The notes beneath the pieces are model-generated. The model had not been told where the DNA came from. It did not search any database and saw only the letters and a list, made by a program, of their open reading frames with translations. Positions 9,738 to 20,230 of a DNA stretch of 64,000 nucleotides are shown here, piece by piece (position 1 is the first letter of the stretch; the number at the start of each line of letters is the position of its first letter). A program made the position numbers and the translations under genes. The DNA comes from Sporothrix humicola (Eukaryota; Ascomycota; Sordariomycetes; Ophiostomatales; Ophiostomataceae): the NCBI GenBank assembly GCA_021396245.1, contig WNYE01000099.1:86262-150261 (forward strand), read 5' to 3'.

Positions 9738-12700
9738 ATGTACAATTCAGAGGTTATCGACCTCTGCTCGGACTCGGAGGCCGACAGCATTGACGAGTAC
9801 GAAAAAGTTGACTTGTCTGGTGAGGTCGGTCCTCAGAGAGTCGCAAAGTCAACAACAAACGCGTCAGCAAACCCAACTATCTCGACGTTTACAAAGACGA
9901 CAGCAAGCACGTCGACACTAGTGGTTACGAAAACGACACAGATCCCACCGGCTGTCTCTCGGCCAGCACCGATATTTAGCAGCTATGTCGCACCAAAACC
10001 AGTCAAGAACGGCGCGAAAAGCAAGACCAAGACCAAGGGCAAAGCAACCGACGATATGCTCGTCGCCCCGCGGTCCTCGTCGAGCATCAAACAGGAGCCA
10101 GCCGACAACCACGGCAACCACTCCCTCCTCTCCAAACTCAACTCGGCCCAGCGCCGCGCCGTCACGTCCGACGCCAACACGGTGGCCATCCTGGCCGGGC
10201 CCGGCAGCGGCAAGACGCATACTTTGACGTCGCGTGTCGCGTGGCTGATTGATCAGGTCGGGTTCGCGCCGTCCAACGTGATTGTGGCGACGTTTACGGT
10301 CAAGGCAGCGCGCGAGATGAAGGAGCGGATCGGCCGGGTGCTAGGCGGCGGGCGCGAGAAGCGGATTGTGCTGGGCACGTTCCACAGTGTGTCGCTCCGA
10401 TACCTGTCGGCGTACGGCACGCGGATTGGCCTCCCCAAGGGCTTCAGTATTGTCGACGACGGCGACGCCAAGTCGATTGTGAAGCGGATCATTAAGCGGC
10501 TCAATTTCGAGCTCGAGCCGGCCATGGCGCGCGGGTGGATCAGCAAGAAAAAGTCCAAGGGCTGCTTGGGGACGGAGGAAGAAAAGAAGAAGGGGAAGAG
10601 CGGCGGTGACAAAGATTATTTGGCCCGCCTCCAAAACATCTACGACGAGTACCAAAAACACCTGGGCAGCCTGAACCTGCTCGACTACGACGACCTGCTC
10701 ATCAAATGCACCGAGCTGCTAAGGGCCCACCCGGCGTGTGTGGCCAACGTCCAGGCCGTGCTGATCGACGAGTACCAGGACACCAACGGCATCCAGTTTG
10801 AGCTCATGAAGCTGTTTGCGCAGGCGTGCAACCGCATTACCGTCGTGGGCGACCCGGACCAGTCTATTTATGGCTGGCGGTCCGCCGAAATCACCAATCT
10901 GATTCGCTTTCTGTCCGACTTCCCGCGCACCGCCGAAATCGCCCTCGAGGAAAACTACCGCTCGTCGCAGTGCATCCTGAGCACGTCCCTCCAGGTAATC
11001 CAGCAGGACCAGGAGCGCTACGACAAGAGCCTGCTGCCTGTCCATAAGAAGGGCACGCTGCCGGTTTTAAGAAGGCTCAAAGACTCGATGACCGAGGCGC
11101 AGTGGATCATCCAAGAGATCAAGCGCGCGACCCTGCTGACGGGCAACATGCTGAACCACGGCGACATTGCCATTCTAGTGCGATCGGCCGCGCTGTCGCG
11201 GCCCATTGAACAGGCCCTGGCGCGCGCCACCATCCCCTACCGCATGATTGGCGGCCGCAAGTTCTTTGAGCGCGCCGAGGTCAAGCTGCTCGTCGATTAT
11301 TTAAGGATCGTCCACCAGCCGCACAACAACGAGGTGCTGTCGCGCATCATCAACGTGCCGCGCCGCGGTGTCGGGCCCAGGACGATCAAGGCGTGCCTGG
11401 AAGAAGCCGAGACGAGCAACATGAGCATGTGGACGCTGATCACGAAGCACTGCCGCGGCGACATTATTGCCAAAGCGGGCATCAACGTGACAACGGGCAA
11501 GAAGATTGGCCGCTTCATCGACCTCGTGCAACGTATGCAGGGCCGGCTTAGAGGGCTGGATGTGGAGGAGCACAAGGACGACAATGATGCCGACGAAAAC
11601 GACAAAGAGAAGAAACCGGATGTGAAGAAAAACGACGGCACGATTTCCGACGCCTTTGGTACGGCCACCCCCGCCAAAGCGTACGACCTTGTCGAGCTCA
11701 TTGTCGCGCTCACCGAACAGCTCGACTACCGCACCTACATTGGCGAGACGTACGGCGGCGACGAAGAGGCCCGGTGGGCCAACATTGACGAGTTTGTCAC
11801 GCTTGCGCGCGAGTTTATGAACAACGCCAAGATGCTGATGACCGAGGACGAGCTGCCAGTCGTCGACGGCGTCGAGCAGACCAAGGAGACGGACGTGCTC
11901 AACAAGTTTTTGGCCAACATTAGTCTGGCCGCCGACGCCGACAAGAAGCAGGAGGGCACCGACGAGCCGCTGCCCATGGTCACCATCTCAACGATCCACG
12001 CCGCCAAAGGTCTCGAGTGGCCCCTGGTGTTTATCCCGGCCGCCTACGAGGGGTCCCTGCCCCATTCCCGCTCGGACGACGTCAACGAAGAGCGCCGTCT
12101 GCTGTACGTGGCCATGACCCGCGCCAAGTGTTTGTTGAACATTAGCTACTCTTTGTTTGGCGCGCCCGACCGCGACCGTGAGCGTGAAGGCCGCCGCAGC
12201 GAGCAGTCACTCTCCCCCTTTCTCTCCGACATTGTCGACGTCTGGTTTGCCGACAGCGGACCAACGTACGACCGCGCGCTGCTCGACGAGATGGGCGACA
12301 TTCTGGGGCGGCCAGTGCCCAGTCACCGCAGCATTTACCAGGACCTGCCGGCAGGGTTTCCCCTGGAGGATAACGTCCTCCCACTAGATCCTTTGGAGTC
12401 ATCACGATACAACAACAGCGACGACGAAGACGGCGGGTACGGGTATTCCGGCGGGTTCAAGCGGCAGGGCCATTATGGCGGCGGCATCTCTGGTAATAAC
12501 AAGGAGCAGCTCAACTCGAAGCGCCGCCGGATGCTGACCGAAGGGCCAAGTTATACGAGTGCCGGTGGAGGTGGAGGAGGAGACGGCAATCAAGCGCCCT
12601 GGCAGCGCGGCTACGGATACACGACGACGATGGATGGCGGCAGCTCCAACTTTACAATGGCCAGCGCAGCCTACCCCGGATTTACAACCGCCTCGGCCCA

Positions 12701-13616
12701 CCAGACGGCCATGCTCGAAGCAGAGGCGGCCGAAGCTGCCCGGCGGCCGCCGCCATCGGCTACCACTACGACTACAGGAGAGAAGAGAAAACGCGCCCTC
12801 CCTACCGGCCAGCAGACAATCATGCAGAGTTTCATAAGGAGCAACTCGACGGGGACGGCCAAGGTGGAGGAGCCGGCACCAAAGACAATGGCACCCAAAC
12901 CTGCCTTTCAGCGGTCGTCCAGCATGTTTGCCGCGCCGCAACGTGAATCTCCCGCCTTGCCCTCTGGCATTCCCGCCGAACTCAAGAGCCGCTCGCTCGG
13001 AGGCGTCCGTGGGAACCTCTTGCCCGCAGCAGGTGTCGCCCGTCCGGCCGGCAAGCCCGCCGAGAACAAGAAACTTGGAAGGGGATACTCCCACTTTTCG
13101 AGCTCGCCGCCGCCCGAGGAGGAGCCGGAGTTGATGGTGGAAGAAGAGGCAACTGCAGCCCCCCTCCCCCGGATGACCGTCAGGTCTCTGGAAATCAACC
13201 CCCGCCGCCTCCCGCCAACCGTCCTGGAAACGGAGGCAAAACTGCGGGCCGAAAAACTGGCACAGGCTGAAGCCCAGGCACAGGCACAGAGGCAACCCCC
13301 GCCGTATGGCTATACCCGGCCCCGGCCGTACTGGCCACGGCCAGTCGGGGCTGTTTCCCTGTGCAGCCCGAGCGGGAGGCCGACTGGGAAAGAGAATGTG
13401 GGCGTGGGCATCGCTACCGCTAAGAGTCTGGGCGGCGTCCGCCCCGCCGCGTCGTTCCACACGACCACCTATGCCCAGGTCCAGGCGCACGGCAGCGTCA
13501 CCACCAACATGGGCGGTCGCATACAGCCGGCTGGCAATGGAGGCGGTGCGAACGGGCTGGCGCCAATGGACCGGCTGAGGAGACCGTTCAAGCCTCCGAG
13601 TATACGGCGGCCATAG
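9738..13616 (+). CDS. srs2: UvrD-family ATP-dependent DNA helicase Srs2
   Basis: Single exon, 1,292 residues. This is an SF1A 3'-5' helicase; Srs2 strips Rad51 from single-stranded DNA and limits recombination at forks. Helicase motifs occur in order: I AGPGSGKT (about 153-160), Ia TFTVKAAREMKERI, II IDEYQDT (about 343-349), III GDPDQSIYGWR (about 371), IV EENYRS, V TISTIHAAKGLEWP (about 749) and VI RRLLYVAMTRAK (about 784-795). The long C-terminal third is disordered, like Srs2 rather than bacterial UvrD. Two short motifs stand out: VIDL followed by an acidic/Ser run at residues 6-14, a SUMO-interacting-motif pattern, and QTIMQSFI at 1026-1033, which resembles a degenerate PCNA-binding PIP box. 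The ATG at 9738 is the first in frame. Srs2 is far likelier than a generic UvrD because of length and tail. Confidence 0.9.
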   Translation: MYNSEVIDLCSDSEADSIDEYEKVDLSGEVGPQRVAKSTTNASANPTISTFTKTTASTSTLVVTKTTQIPPAVSRPAPIFSSYVAPKPVKNGAKSKTKTKGKATDDMLVAPRSSSSIKQEPADNHGNHSLLSKLNSAQRRAVTSDANTVAILAGPGSGKTHTLTSRVAWLIDQVGFAPSNVIVATFTVKAAREMKERIGRVLGGGREKRIVLGTFHSVSLRYLSAYGTRIGLPKGFSIVDDGDAKSIVKRIIKRLNFELEPAMARGWISKKKSKGCLGTEEEKKKGKSGGDKDYLARLQNIYDEYQKHLGSLNLLDYDDLLIKCTELLRAHPACVANVQAVLIDEYQDTNGIQFELMKLFAQACNRITVVGDPDQSIYGWRSAEITNLIRFLSDFPRTAEIALEENYRSSQCILSTSLQVIQQDQERYDKSLLPVHKKGTLPVLRRLKDSMTEAQWIIQEIKRATLLTGNMLNHGDIAILVRSAALSRPIEQALARATIPYRMIGGRKFFERAEVKLLVDYLRIVHQPHNNEVLSRIINVPRRGVGPRTIKACLEEAETSNMSMWTLITKHCRGDIIAKAGINVTTGKKIGRFIDLVQRMQGRLRGLDVEEHKDDNDADENDKEKKPDVKKNDGTISDAFGTATPAKAYDLVELIVALTEQLDYRTYIGETYGGDEEARWANIDEFVTLAREFMNNAKMLMTEDELPVVDGVEQTKETDVLNKFLANISLAADADKKQEGTDEPLPMVTISTIHAAKGLEWPLVFIPAAYEGSLPHSRSDDVNEERRLLYVAMTRAKCLLNISYSLFGAPDRDREREGRRSEQSLSPFLSDIVDVWFADSGPTYDRALLDEMGDILGRPVPSHRSIYQDLPAGFPLEDNVLPLDPLESSRYNNSDDEDGGYGYSGGFKRQGHYGGGISGNNKEQLNSKRRRMLTEGPSYTSAGGGGGGDGNQAPWQRGYGYTTTMDGGSSNFTMASAAYPGFTTASAHQTAMLEAEAAEAARRPPPSATTTTTGEKRKRALPTGQQTIMQSFIRSNSTGTAKVEEPAPKTMAPKPAFQRSSSMFAAPQRESPALPSGIPAELKSRSLGGVRGNLLPAAGVARPAGKPAENKKLGRGYSHFSSSPPPEEEPELMVEEEATAAPLPRMTVRSLEINPRRLPPTVLETEAKLRAEKLAQAEAQAQAQRQPPPYGYTRPRPYWPRPVGAVSLCSPSGRPTGKENVGVGIATAKSLGGVRPAASFHTTTYAQVQAHGSVTTNMGGRIQPAGNGGGANGLAPMDRLRRPFKPPSIRRP

Positions 13617-13883
13617 AGGTGTATCGGGGTATCAAAAGGAAGGGGTATTATTGAGAAACCATGGACTACTGGCGTTTGGAGTTTCTGCTTGCATTTTCGA
13701 GTTCGAGTTCGAGATAGGATTGGTCGGTTTAGTTACTTGTCGCAATTCCTTCCACAATAGACGATCGTCATTGTATCTTGCAATTCGTGCCATGCTGTGC
13801 TATGTCATGAGTATGTGATATTTTATGATGCAGTGGCTACGAAAGGGGAATGCATTGGTATTTCGAAGAATACTATTCGCACA
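13617..13883. other. srs2 3' region
   Basis: Short AT-richer spacer with a GAGTTC tandem (about 13,698-13,715) and no open frame of note. It leads directly into the dispersed repeat copy at 13,884. Confidence 0.4.
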
Positions 13884-13996
13884 AACGATGAATGAAGTCG
13901 TGTAATTTCGGCCTTGTAGCCTTGCGTCCTTGCAGCCTTGCGGCCTCGGGCAGATGGGCTAATGTATATCAAGATCTCATCCTCCGTACTCCGTAG
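13884..13996 (+). repeat. Dispersed repeat, copy A (left border of metabolic block)
   Basis: This segment aligns in the same orientation with 32,133-32,291. Both begin AACGATGAATGAAGTCGT, continue through AATTTCGGCCTTG, 16-bp units of the GCAGCCTTGCGTCCTT type and GGCAGATGGGCT, then CAAGATCTCAT, and end at CCGTAG. Copy A has fewer 16-bp units and lacks about 25 bp present in copy B. It lies in the 3' region of the MFS gene, 36 bases beyond its stop. No coding capacity is visible; it could be a fragment of a transposon end or a non-autonomous element. Confidence 0.75.
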
Positions 13997-14032
13997 TGTA
14001 GCATATTTGGCCGCACCCCGTTGCTGTTACGC

Positions 14033-16235
14033 TCATGCTCCCCCCTGCGAACACTCAGAGAGCTCAATATGGCGGGCTTCGGCATCCTTCTTTGCATGGA
14101 TGTTGCGATCCAGTTCCTCTCGTTCCTCGGCCGTCAGCTGGGTCAGCCGGACAGCCACATCGTCCCCAAATACTTCGCCAATCTCCTCGAGACTGAGACC
14201 CTTGGTTTCGGGAAACAGTCTCCACACTATGAAGATGTTGATGGGTGTAATGAGAATAAAGACGAGGTAATACTTCCATCCAACTTCGGCAAAGGCGGTC
14301 GGGGCAACCTCCAGATACACAAGGGCCGTTATAAACAGGATGGCCACAGACCATGCGGACCCGTACGAGCGGATGTGGCTGGGGAAGATCTCACTGCAGT
14401 ACACAAATGTATTGGCATCGATGCAGCACCCGTAGCTGGAATAGGAAATGGTGTTGTTAGTTTATGCTTTGCGCGCCCACAGCCCATGAGAGAGAGAGAG
14501 AGTGTGTGTGAGAGAGAGAGAGGGAGAAAGAACAGTCTTCTCTTACAAGGTAATAAAGAGGAACATGAAAAAGACACCCGCCCGTAGGCCAGCGGAATTG
14601 TCTGTGCCGGTGTATCTGGCAACGATTGCAGCTTCACAAATGAGACTGACGAGGCAGCCACTGAGCCCAATGACTAAAGAGAATGAATCAGTACATGTGC
14701 ACGTCTGGCGGAAAAAAAAAAAATGCAAACTTACGAAGAAGCTTCACACGCCCAAAACGGTCGATCAAGAGCGCGCAAACATAGTTACCGGCGCATGCCA
14801 CGGTGACGTAGATTGACGCCAGCAGGAGAGAGAACATGTTGTTAAAGCCGAGTCCCTGGTACAGGAGAACCGAATAGTCTAGATTGCCGGTCAGTATATA
14901 CAAGTATCAAGAAATAAACCCACAATTTGCCGTGCTTGCTGCATGTCAGCCACCGGCTTTGGGATGGATACGTACTGTAGACAACAAGAATGCCGGTCGA
15001 TTGTGACGCAAAAAACACCATAAAAGCGCAAATCATTCGTTTACGGTACGAAGGTTTCGTAAAAAGGGTCACGAGACTTTCTGAAGCTGCGGTGCGTATG
15101 TCTGCTGCGACCTGTTGTTTCATCTGGTAGAACTCCTCTTCGGCAAAGGTCGCCATGGGGGAGGGCTCGTTATTGGCAAGACCATGCAGTTTCATGATAA
15201 TCTGCCAGGCCTCGTCTTCGCGGTCCTTCATAATCACTATGTAGAGTGTCAGTGCAAAGAAATGAAAAAGGAAAAGAAATTAAAAAAAAAAAAAAAAAAG
15301 CAAGTAAGCGGATGAACATCGGACCACATACGCCAACGGGGGGATTCTGGAAGCCAAGGAGTGAGGATGAGCAATCCCAAGGGCCACAGGCACTGCTGTG
15401 CCAATGGGTATCGCCACTGAAAGTCCAGGTTCGAGGAGAAAAAGCAGGCAAAGCCTGTCCACGCAGCGAGGGAGTATCCGACAACAAGCACGACACCTGG
15501 AAAACGATTAGACCCCAAGAATACAAGAATAAGGAGTAGAGCAAGGCATCTCGGCGTCATATACATACCATGCTGGGAAACCAAAAAACCGCGTGCAGCA
15601 GGCGGAGCAGTCTCAGCTTGGAAGACTGGAATAAGAACGACCAGGATGCCTGATGGGAGGGAAAAGCAGAAAGAAAAAAAAAGACGTCAGCTACCGTGCC
15701 CGCCTTCAACGACTTTGTGTATGGGATATACGACATATAGGATATATGGAATATTCACTTACCCACAGCGAGGCCACCGATGAAGCGACCGACAAGGAAC
15801 ATGGCAATATTGACTGCCCCCCCTTGAATAGCTCCACCAAGTATGGCCAGTGGAGAAGCAACATAGAGAGTGCTCTTTCGGCCTATGGCGTTGCAGGACC
15901 ATGCCACAAATATACATCCAAAGAAGCCACCGGCACAGAACAGGCCGTTCATGGCGCCCTGAATTCGTTTCGTGGACGCGTAGCCGGGCTCCGTGCTGTC
16001 GGATGAGAGGTGAAAATAGGCATACCACCCCGGCTGTCCCAGGGTGGTAGAGGTAACACTAAAGGTGTAGCCATACGTGAGGCTCCCCAGGCAGAGTGCA
16101 AAGACAAGCTAACACAGTCAGAGTTGTGCACACGATTCTATGCGTCTGAAATGTATGTCGTAGACAGTGACTTACTGCTAGGTTGTAGAGAGAGATTCGA
16201 GAATCAGGCGCCTTGGCACCGTTGTGGGTAGTCAT
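14033..16235 (-). CDS. MFS transporter, sugar porter family, eight exons
   Basis: Exons, minus strand: 16235-16176, 16108-15763, 15649-15569, 15496-15332, 15236-14976, 14878-14735, 14673-14547, 14435-14033. They join to 528 residues with every junction in frame. The protein is a twelve-helix plasma-membrane symporter of the sugar porter family. Signatures: GRFIGGLAVG in the first half, PESPRW before the central loop, DRFGRVKLL after helix 8, and PETKGLSLEEIGEVFGD at the C-terminus. Lactose-permease-like fungal transporters are the closest type I recognise, but the substrate cannot be read from sequence. As first gene of the block it is the likely importer of the cluster's substrate. Intron 7 carries a GA microsatellite and intron 4 an A tract. 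Splice calls are mine, but the clean closure makes them convincing. Confidence 0.9.
14489..14521. repeat. GA/GT microsatellite in MFS intron 7
   Basis: A (GA)n run, a short (GT)n run and a second (GA)n run fill the middle of the intron spanning 14,436-14,546. Confidence 0.85.
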
Positions 16236-17000
16236 TGTGACCGGGGGAAAAGGTGCAGGTACGTGCAGATGAATTTTAGGGGAAAAAAAATAAAAAAATC
16301 ACTGAGAAGCAGAAAAAACGAAAAAGATGTAAGCCACGACAACACGAAGCAAAGATATCTAAAGATGGCCATCGAGTCACTCAAATATAAGACAATACTG
16401 AAGCCGTGGCCATGGCGTAGCGTTCAAGCTACACTGGGATGTAAACCTGGGGTCTGGGGTCTGGGGTCCCCGCGATTCTGGATTAGGTTAGGTAGCTAGG
16501 TTGGGTAGCTTGGCCGGAGCTGACCAAACATGATACCAAGAACCGAGCCGAGGGTCTTAAATAGGATCTAGATTCTATGGCTGTCAATTTCTCTCGGCAG
16601 CACAAGCTTCAGAGCATCTCCGTTCTCCATTCTCCGCCGGCAAACTGCAGAACCTCGGATCCCTGGACTTCACTACGACAGCGATCTCTGAGGGAGGACT
16701 TAATTGATCATAGACAAAGCATTCGCTTGAGTCAAGTATGACAGTCCCAGCGTTGTCACGGGGGGAACACCCTCGGCCGCATCGGTAGGAAAATCTGGGC
16801 AGACACGCAAACAGGTTACAGCCTCAACGCCAGGCTGGAGGTGGGCGAGCAAGCCACGCCTATTCTCAGTAGCGGCTGACCTGACCATGGTCTTTTTGTA
16901 CACTCGGCTGGTTCCTGCCGCAAGTCAGCCTTTTGATATTCTGATACTACCTACAGACAACACAAAGGTGGACGGTCCCGGAGCTCTGCTATCCCAAACT
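16236..17000. other. MFS promoter region and spacer
   Basis: No intact gene. 16,236-16,330 is A-rich. Three exact tandem CTGGGGT units lie at 16,447-16,467, followed by an AGGTTAGGTAGCTAGGTTGGGTAGC stretch of short imperfect repeats. The segment nearest 17,000 may hold further unrecognisable sequence of the adjoining regulator relic. Confidence 0.45.
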
Positions 17001-17249
17001 CTCTATGAACCTGACTACGAAAAGAACAAGATATCCCCCTCACACAGTCGACAATCGTATCTTACTAGCCTATGAGTTTGTCGGTGCCGAGGACCATGAC
17101 GGCTCCTGGCACTGGATCGGCACTGGGACATTTCTCACGACACCCTACATGCTGAATACCCGCATCGTGAACGCATCGTAAACACATTCTTGCCTGCAAA
17201 CTGACTCAAGCATACCATCTGTCGTATCTGGCAGCTCGTGTTGCATTCG
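17001..17249 (+). pseudogene. Decayed fragment of a Zn2Cys6 regulator (MHR domain relic)
   Basis: Three blocks in three reading frames match the intact regulator at 22,055-25,471. LYEPDYEKNK (17,001-17,030) matches its LYDTDYEKNK. IPLTQSTIV, in a shifted frame from 17,033, matches IPLIQSVIL. After a TAG and another shift, FVGAEDHDGSWHWIG (from 17,077) matches FVDAEDRNGSWHWIG. CRIWQLV (from 17,220) may match its CRLWRLI. At least two frameshifts and one stop are needed, so this is a broken copy, on the opposite strand to the intact gene. No DNA-binding domain remains nearby. It implies a past duplication of this regulator, or a related one, inside the block. Confidence 0.65.
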
Positions 17250-17308
17250 ATTGGCCTATCTCGTATTATGATTATGATTATGAATATGATTATGATTACC
17301 TCCCGGGT

Positions 17309-18487
17309 CTATGGGTCTATGAGACGTGAGAGATCGTCCAACATTGTCTCCCTCCACTTCGCACTCTCCTGCAGATCTGGAATCATGTTGAACGCGTGCG
17401 GATATCCCGTGTGCACGTGCAGACGGGTGGGGATGCCGGCGCGCCTGAACTTCTCTTCGAGCAACAGAGCCTCATCCCGCAGGACGTCGCTGCCGGCCAC
17501 GTGGAAGGTGGTGGGTGGCCAGTATTGCGTATCGAACAAGGCGTCGGGCGCGATGAGCGGCGAGATCTCTGCCGAGATCTCTGCCGCCTTGGCCAATTCG
17601 CGACCTGCGTCACTGTCGACGTCGAGATACATTGTCCAGAAGCGCGCCATCGTCTCGTAGCCAAGCAATGGGTCGTTGGCACACTGTGTATACGACTGCA
17701 CGTCACGGCTGCGCATGAGCTGATGCGGAAAGAGATTGTAATAGACTGCCGGCGGGCAGGTGAGAAGCAGCCCATGGACTCGGCTTGTGCGGCTCTGGAT
17801 CTGGATCTGGCTCTGGATATTGCCGTCCTCACACGAGGCGAGCCGCATGACCTCCCGGACAGCGCAGCCCAGAGCTAGACTCGCCCCAGCCGATGTGCCG
17901 CCGACAACGATGCGCGTTCGATCCACGCCATGCGCCTTTTCCGCATCCACGTGCGGCGAGAAGAGGTACTCGAGGACGGCATAGGCATCGTTGAGCTGCG
18001 TGGGGTAGTTGTGCTCGGGCGTGTGCCTGTAGCAGACGTTGAGGACGGCGATGCCCGGGTTTGACTTTGACCGCCGATGGAATGCGGAGCATAAAAAGGC
18101 ACAAAAGGGCTCTTCCGTGTCAAGAGTGCCCACATAGAAGCCTCCTGAATGGAGATGGATATAGAGCGGAAGGGCAGCCGCTACGCTCTTTGGCCGATAC
18201 AGACGAGCCTGGATAGACGCGCCGTCCCGTGTCGGAATCGTTAGCTGGTGGATGCTGACGTCCTCTGGGCAAAGAAAGTTAGTATAGAGGTATCGAGTGA
18301 GTTATCGGCTCGGGGACGGACCAGGGTGGCTGCCGTAGAATTCTCTCTGCGTCTTTTCGCGTGCTGCATTGAGATTCTCACGTATTTCGATCAGTGTTGA
18401 TCCCTCGGGCGGAGGAGGAAGCCTCCCATCACTGACAAACTTGGTCCACTCTTGCGAAGGAGATGAATAACGTGTGAAGTCCGCCAT
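17309..18487 (-). CDS. Alpha/beta hydrolase-3 (HSL-type) esterase or lactonase
   Basis: Two exons (18487-18322, 18264-17309), 373 residues. It hydrolyses carboxyl esters, probably in the cytosol because no signal peptide is seen. HSL-family marks: oxyanion-hole HLHSGG at about 92-97 (variant of HGGG), nucleophile elbow GTSAG with Ser at about 180, Asp in GSD at about 315 and His in GYPHAF at about 345, so the triad is complete. The intron has an unusual GTCCGT donor but a good CTAAC branch point, and the frame closes exactly. It is head-to-head with the 3-hydroxyacyl-CoA-dehydrogenase-like gene. Bacterial monoterpene-lactone hydrolases belong to the same superfamily, so cleavage of the BVMO product in this cluster is a reasonable inference. 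The true substrate is unknown. Confidence 0.88.
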
Positions 18488-18907
18488 TGTACAGGGAGTA
18501 CGGCACGGCTCTCTCAAGATACACAAGATACACAAGATACACCCATCACAGCCAGAAAACAAAAGAGAAAGAAACACGACTATATATGCAAGAGCAAGAC
18601 CACGGCCGGCGAGAAAAATAAAATAAAAAATGAATATAACTATGAACGTGTGGCCATAGTGTGCACAGCCGCGCTGTGCCGAGCACAATCAGTTCATAGG
18701 TCGTTGTGTGGGCTCCAGAGCACCAGCCGAGGCTGGGGTATCGACCAGCAAAAGCATGCTTGATTTTGATATTTTGTCCGCGGTTGCGTTTTGGTATTTA
18801 GGTATTTAGGTCCACGACCATTCCGGATACAGCGCGTTTATATAAAACTGTCTCCTATCGCCGCAAACTTGCTTTTACGAAAAGAGAAATCTGCAGATCA
18901 CGCAAAG
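18488..18907. promoter_or_regulatory. Bidirectional promoter, esterase / hydroxyacyl-CoA dehydrogenase
   Basis: 420 bp separate two divergent starts. It contains an ATACACAAG triplicate at about 18,516-18,542, a TATATA-like word at about 18,581 and GTTTATATAAAA at about 18,836-18,847, which fits a TATA element for the rightward gene. Shared control of both genes is inferred from layout. Confidence 0.5.
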
Positions 18908-20037
18908 ATGGCAGCCGGTCCACAAGCACAAGCAGAGCCAAGTGTTCCCCTCACGATCGCGTTGATCGGAACAGGTACAATTGGCCTCTCCTTTGCGGCA
19001 CTTCACCTCGTACCCAGACAAGGCCGACAAGGCCGACAAGGCCGGAACGCACGGCTTGTCATCTATGACCCAAGACCAGACCTCACGGAGTATATTGAGG
19101 CGACATTACCAGGTAAGTAATGATACCATGCTCTAGCCATAGCCTTTGCGTCAGATGGTGATACGCGCCCGATGTCTTGTCTCATGAGCTCATCCTTTAC
19201 ACCTTTTCAGCGTATCTTTTATCAATATGGCCCAATGCCGACAGCATAACGTCGCTGTTCTCAACGGGCCGGATCTCAATCGCATCCACTCTGTCGGAGG
19301 CCGTTCAGCACGCAGATATCATCCAAGAACAGGGCCCCGAGAACCGTGCCTTCAAACAAAACATTTGGGGACAGATCGAGCCGCTCGCAAAACGAGACGC
19401 CCTCTTCTGGTCCAGCACCTCTGGTATTCCGGCCACGGTGCAGGCAGAAAAGCTGCATGACACGAACCGCGTGATTGTGGTCCACCCATACAATCCGCCG
19501 CATATTATGCCCCTTTTGGAGATTGTCCCAACCCCGGCTGTGGCACAGGCCGGGCTAGACATCCTGGTCCGCACGTTGGCGTACTGGGAGACGCTCGGCC
19601 GTAGCCCTGTTGTGATTCAAAAGGAGACTCCAGGGTTTGTCGCGAACCGCCTGGCCTTTGCCCTGTTCCGAGAGGCGGCATACCTCGCAGACCTGGGTGT
19701 AGCCAGCCCCGCCGACATTGACCGCATCGTCGAGCAGAGCCTCGGCCCACGATGGGCTGTCCGAGGTCCCTTTTGGAGCTATCATGCGGGTGGCGGGCCG
19801 TCCCAGGGACTGAAATGCTTTTTCAATAAGATTGGTGCTACAATCCAGGAGTGCTGGGACGATGCTGGGGTGCTTAGCCTTTGGAAAGATGGTGATGGTT
19901 CCGTGATTCAGAGCTGGGCAGACAAATTATGTAGAGATGTGGAGGAGGTCTACGGGACTCTCGGTACACAGGAACTCGCCACAAGAGATGACAAGTTAAT
20001 GCGAGTGTTGGACGTGAATAGGTCTCCGTCTGTCTAG
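18908..20037 (+). CDS. 3-hydroxyacyl-CoA dehydrogenase-like / lambda-crystallin-type dehydrogenase
   Basis: Two exons (18908-19112, 19211-20037), 343 residues. Such NAD(P)-dependent enzymes oxidise a secondary hydroxyl next to a carboxyl or CoA ester. The N-terminal Rossmann motif is IALIGTGTIG (GxGxxG at 21-26). The central SSTSGI and VHPYNPPHIMPLLEIV segments carry the family's catalytic His in an HPYNPP variant, and the C-terminal domain starts at KETPGFVANRL. One short domain pair fits L-gulonate 3-dehydrogenase, carnitine dehydrogenase or a short-chain hydroxyacyl-CoA dehydrogenase; sequence alone does not separate them. It shares its promoter with the esterase, suggesting action on the hydroxy acid released there. 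Start ATG 18908 lies just before the Rossmann fold. Confidence 0.85.
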
Positions 20038-20230
20038 AATACCTTGCCCAGTTTGTATGTACTGTACTGTTCTGTTTCTAGCGCCCTTATGTTGTCCGAG
20101 AAAGGTAATGTGCAGAAGCTGGACCGTTAGCCAGGTAAGAAAGCAGCTACGAACCGCTGAGAGAGGCAGATAAATAATAATTATGTATTTTTTTTTCTTT
20201 TCTTTTCTTCTTTTTATATCGCTTTCCACT

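Noticed and set aside
12402..13490. 362-codon antisense frame in the srs2 tail
   Set aside because: Overlaps the disordered tail of a clear gene; no motif.
16480..16505. TTAGGTTAGG words resembling telomere repeats
   Set aside because: Not the TTAGGG unit and only two imperfect copies.
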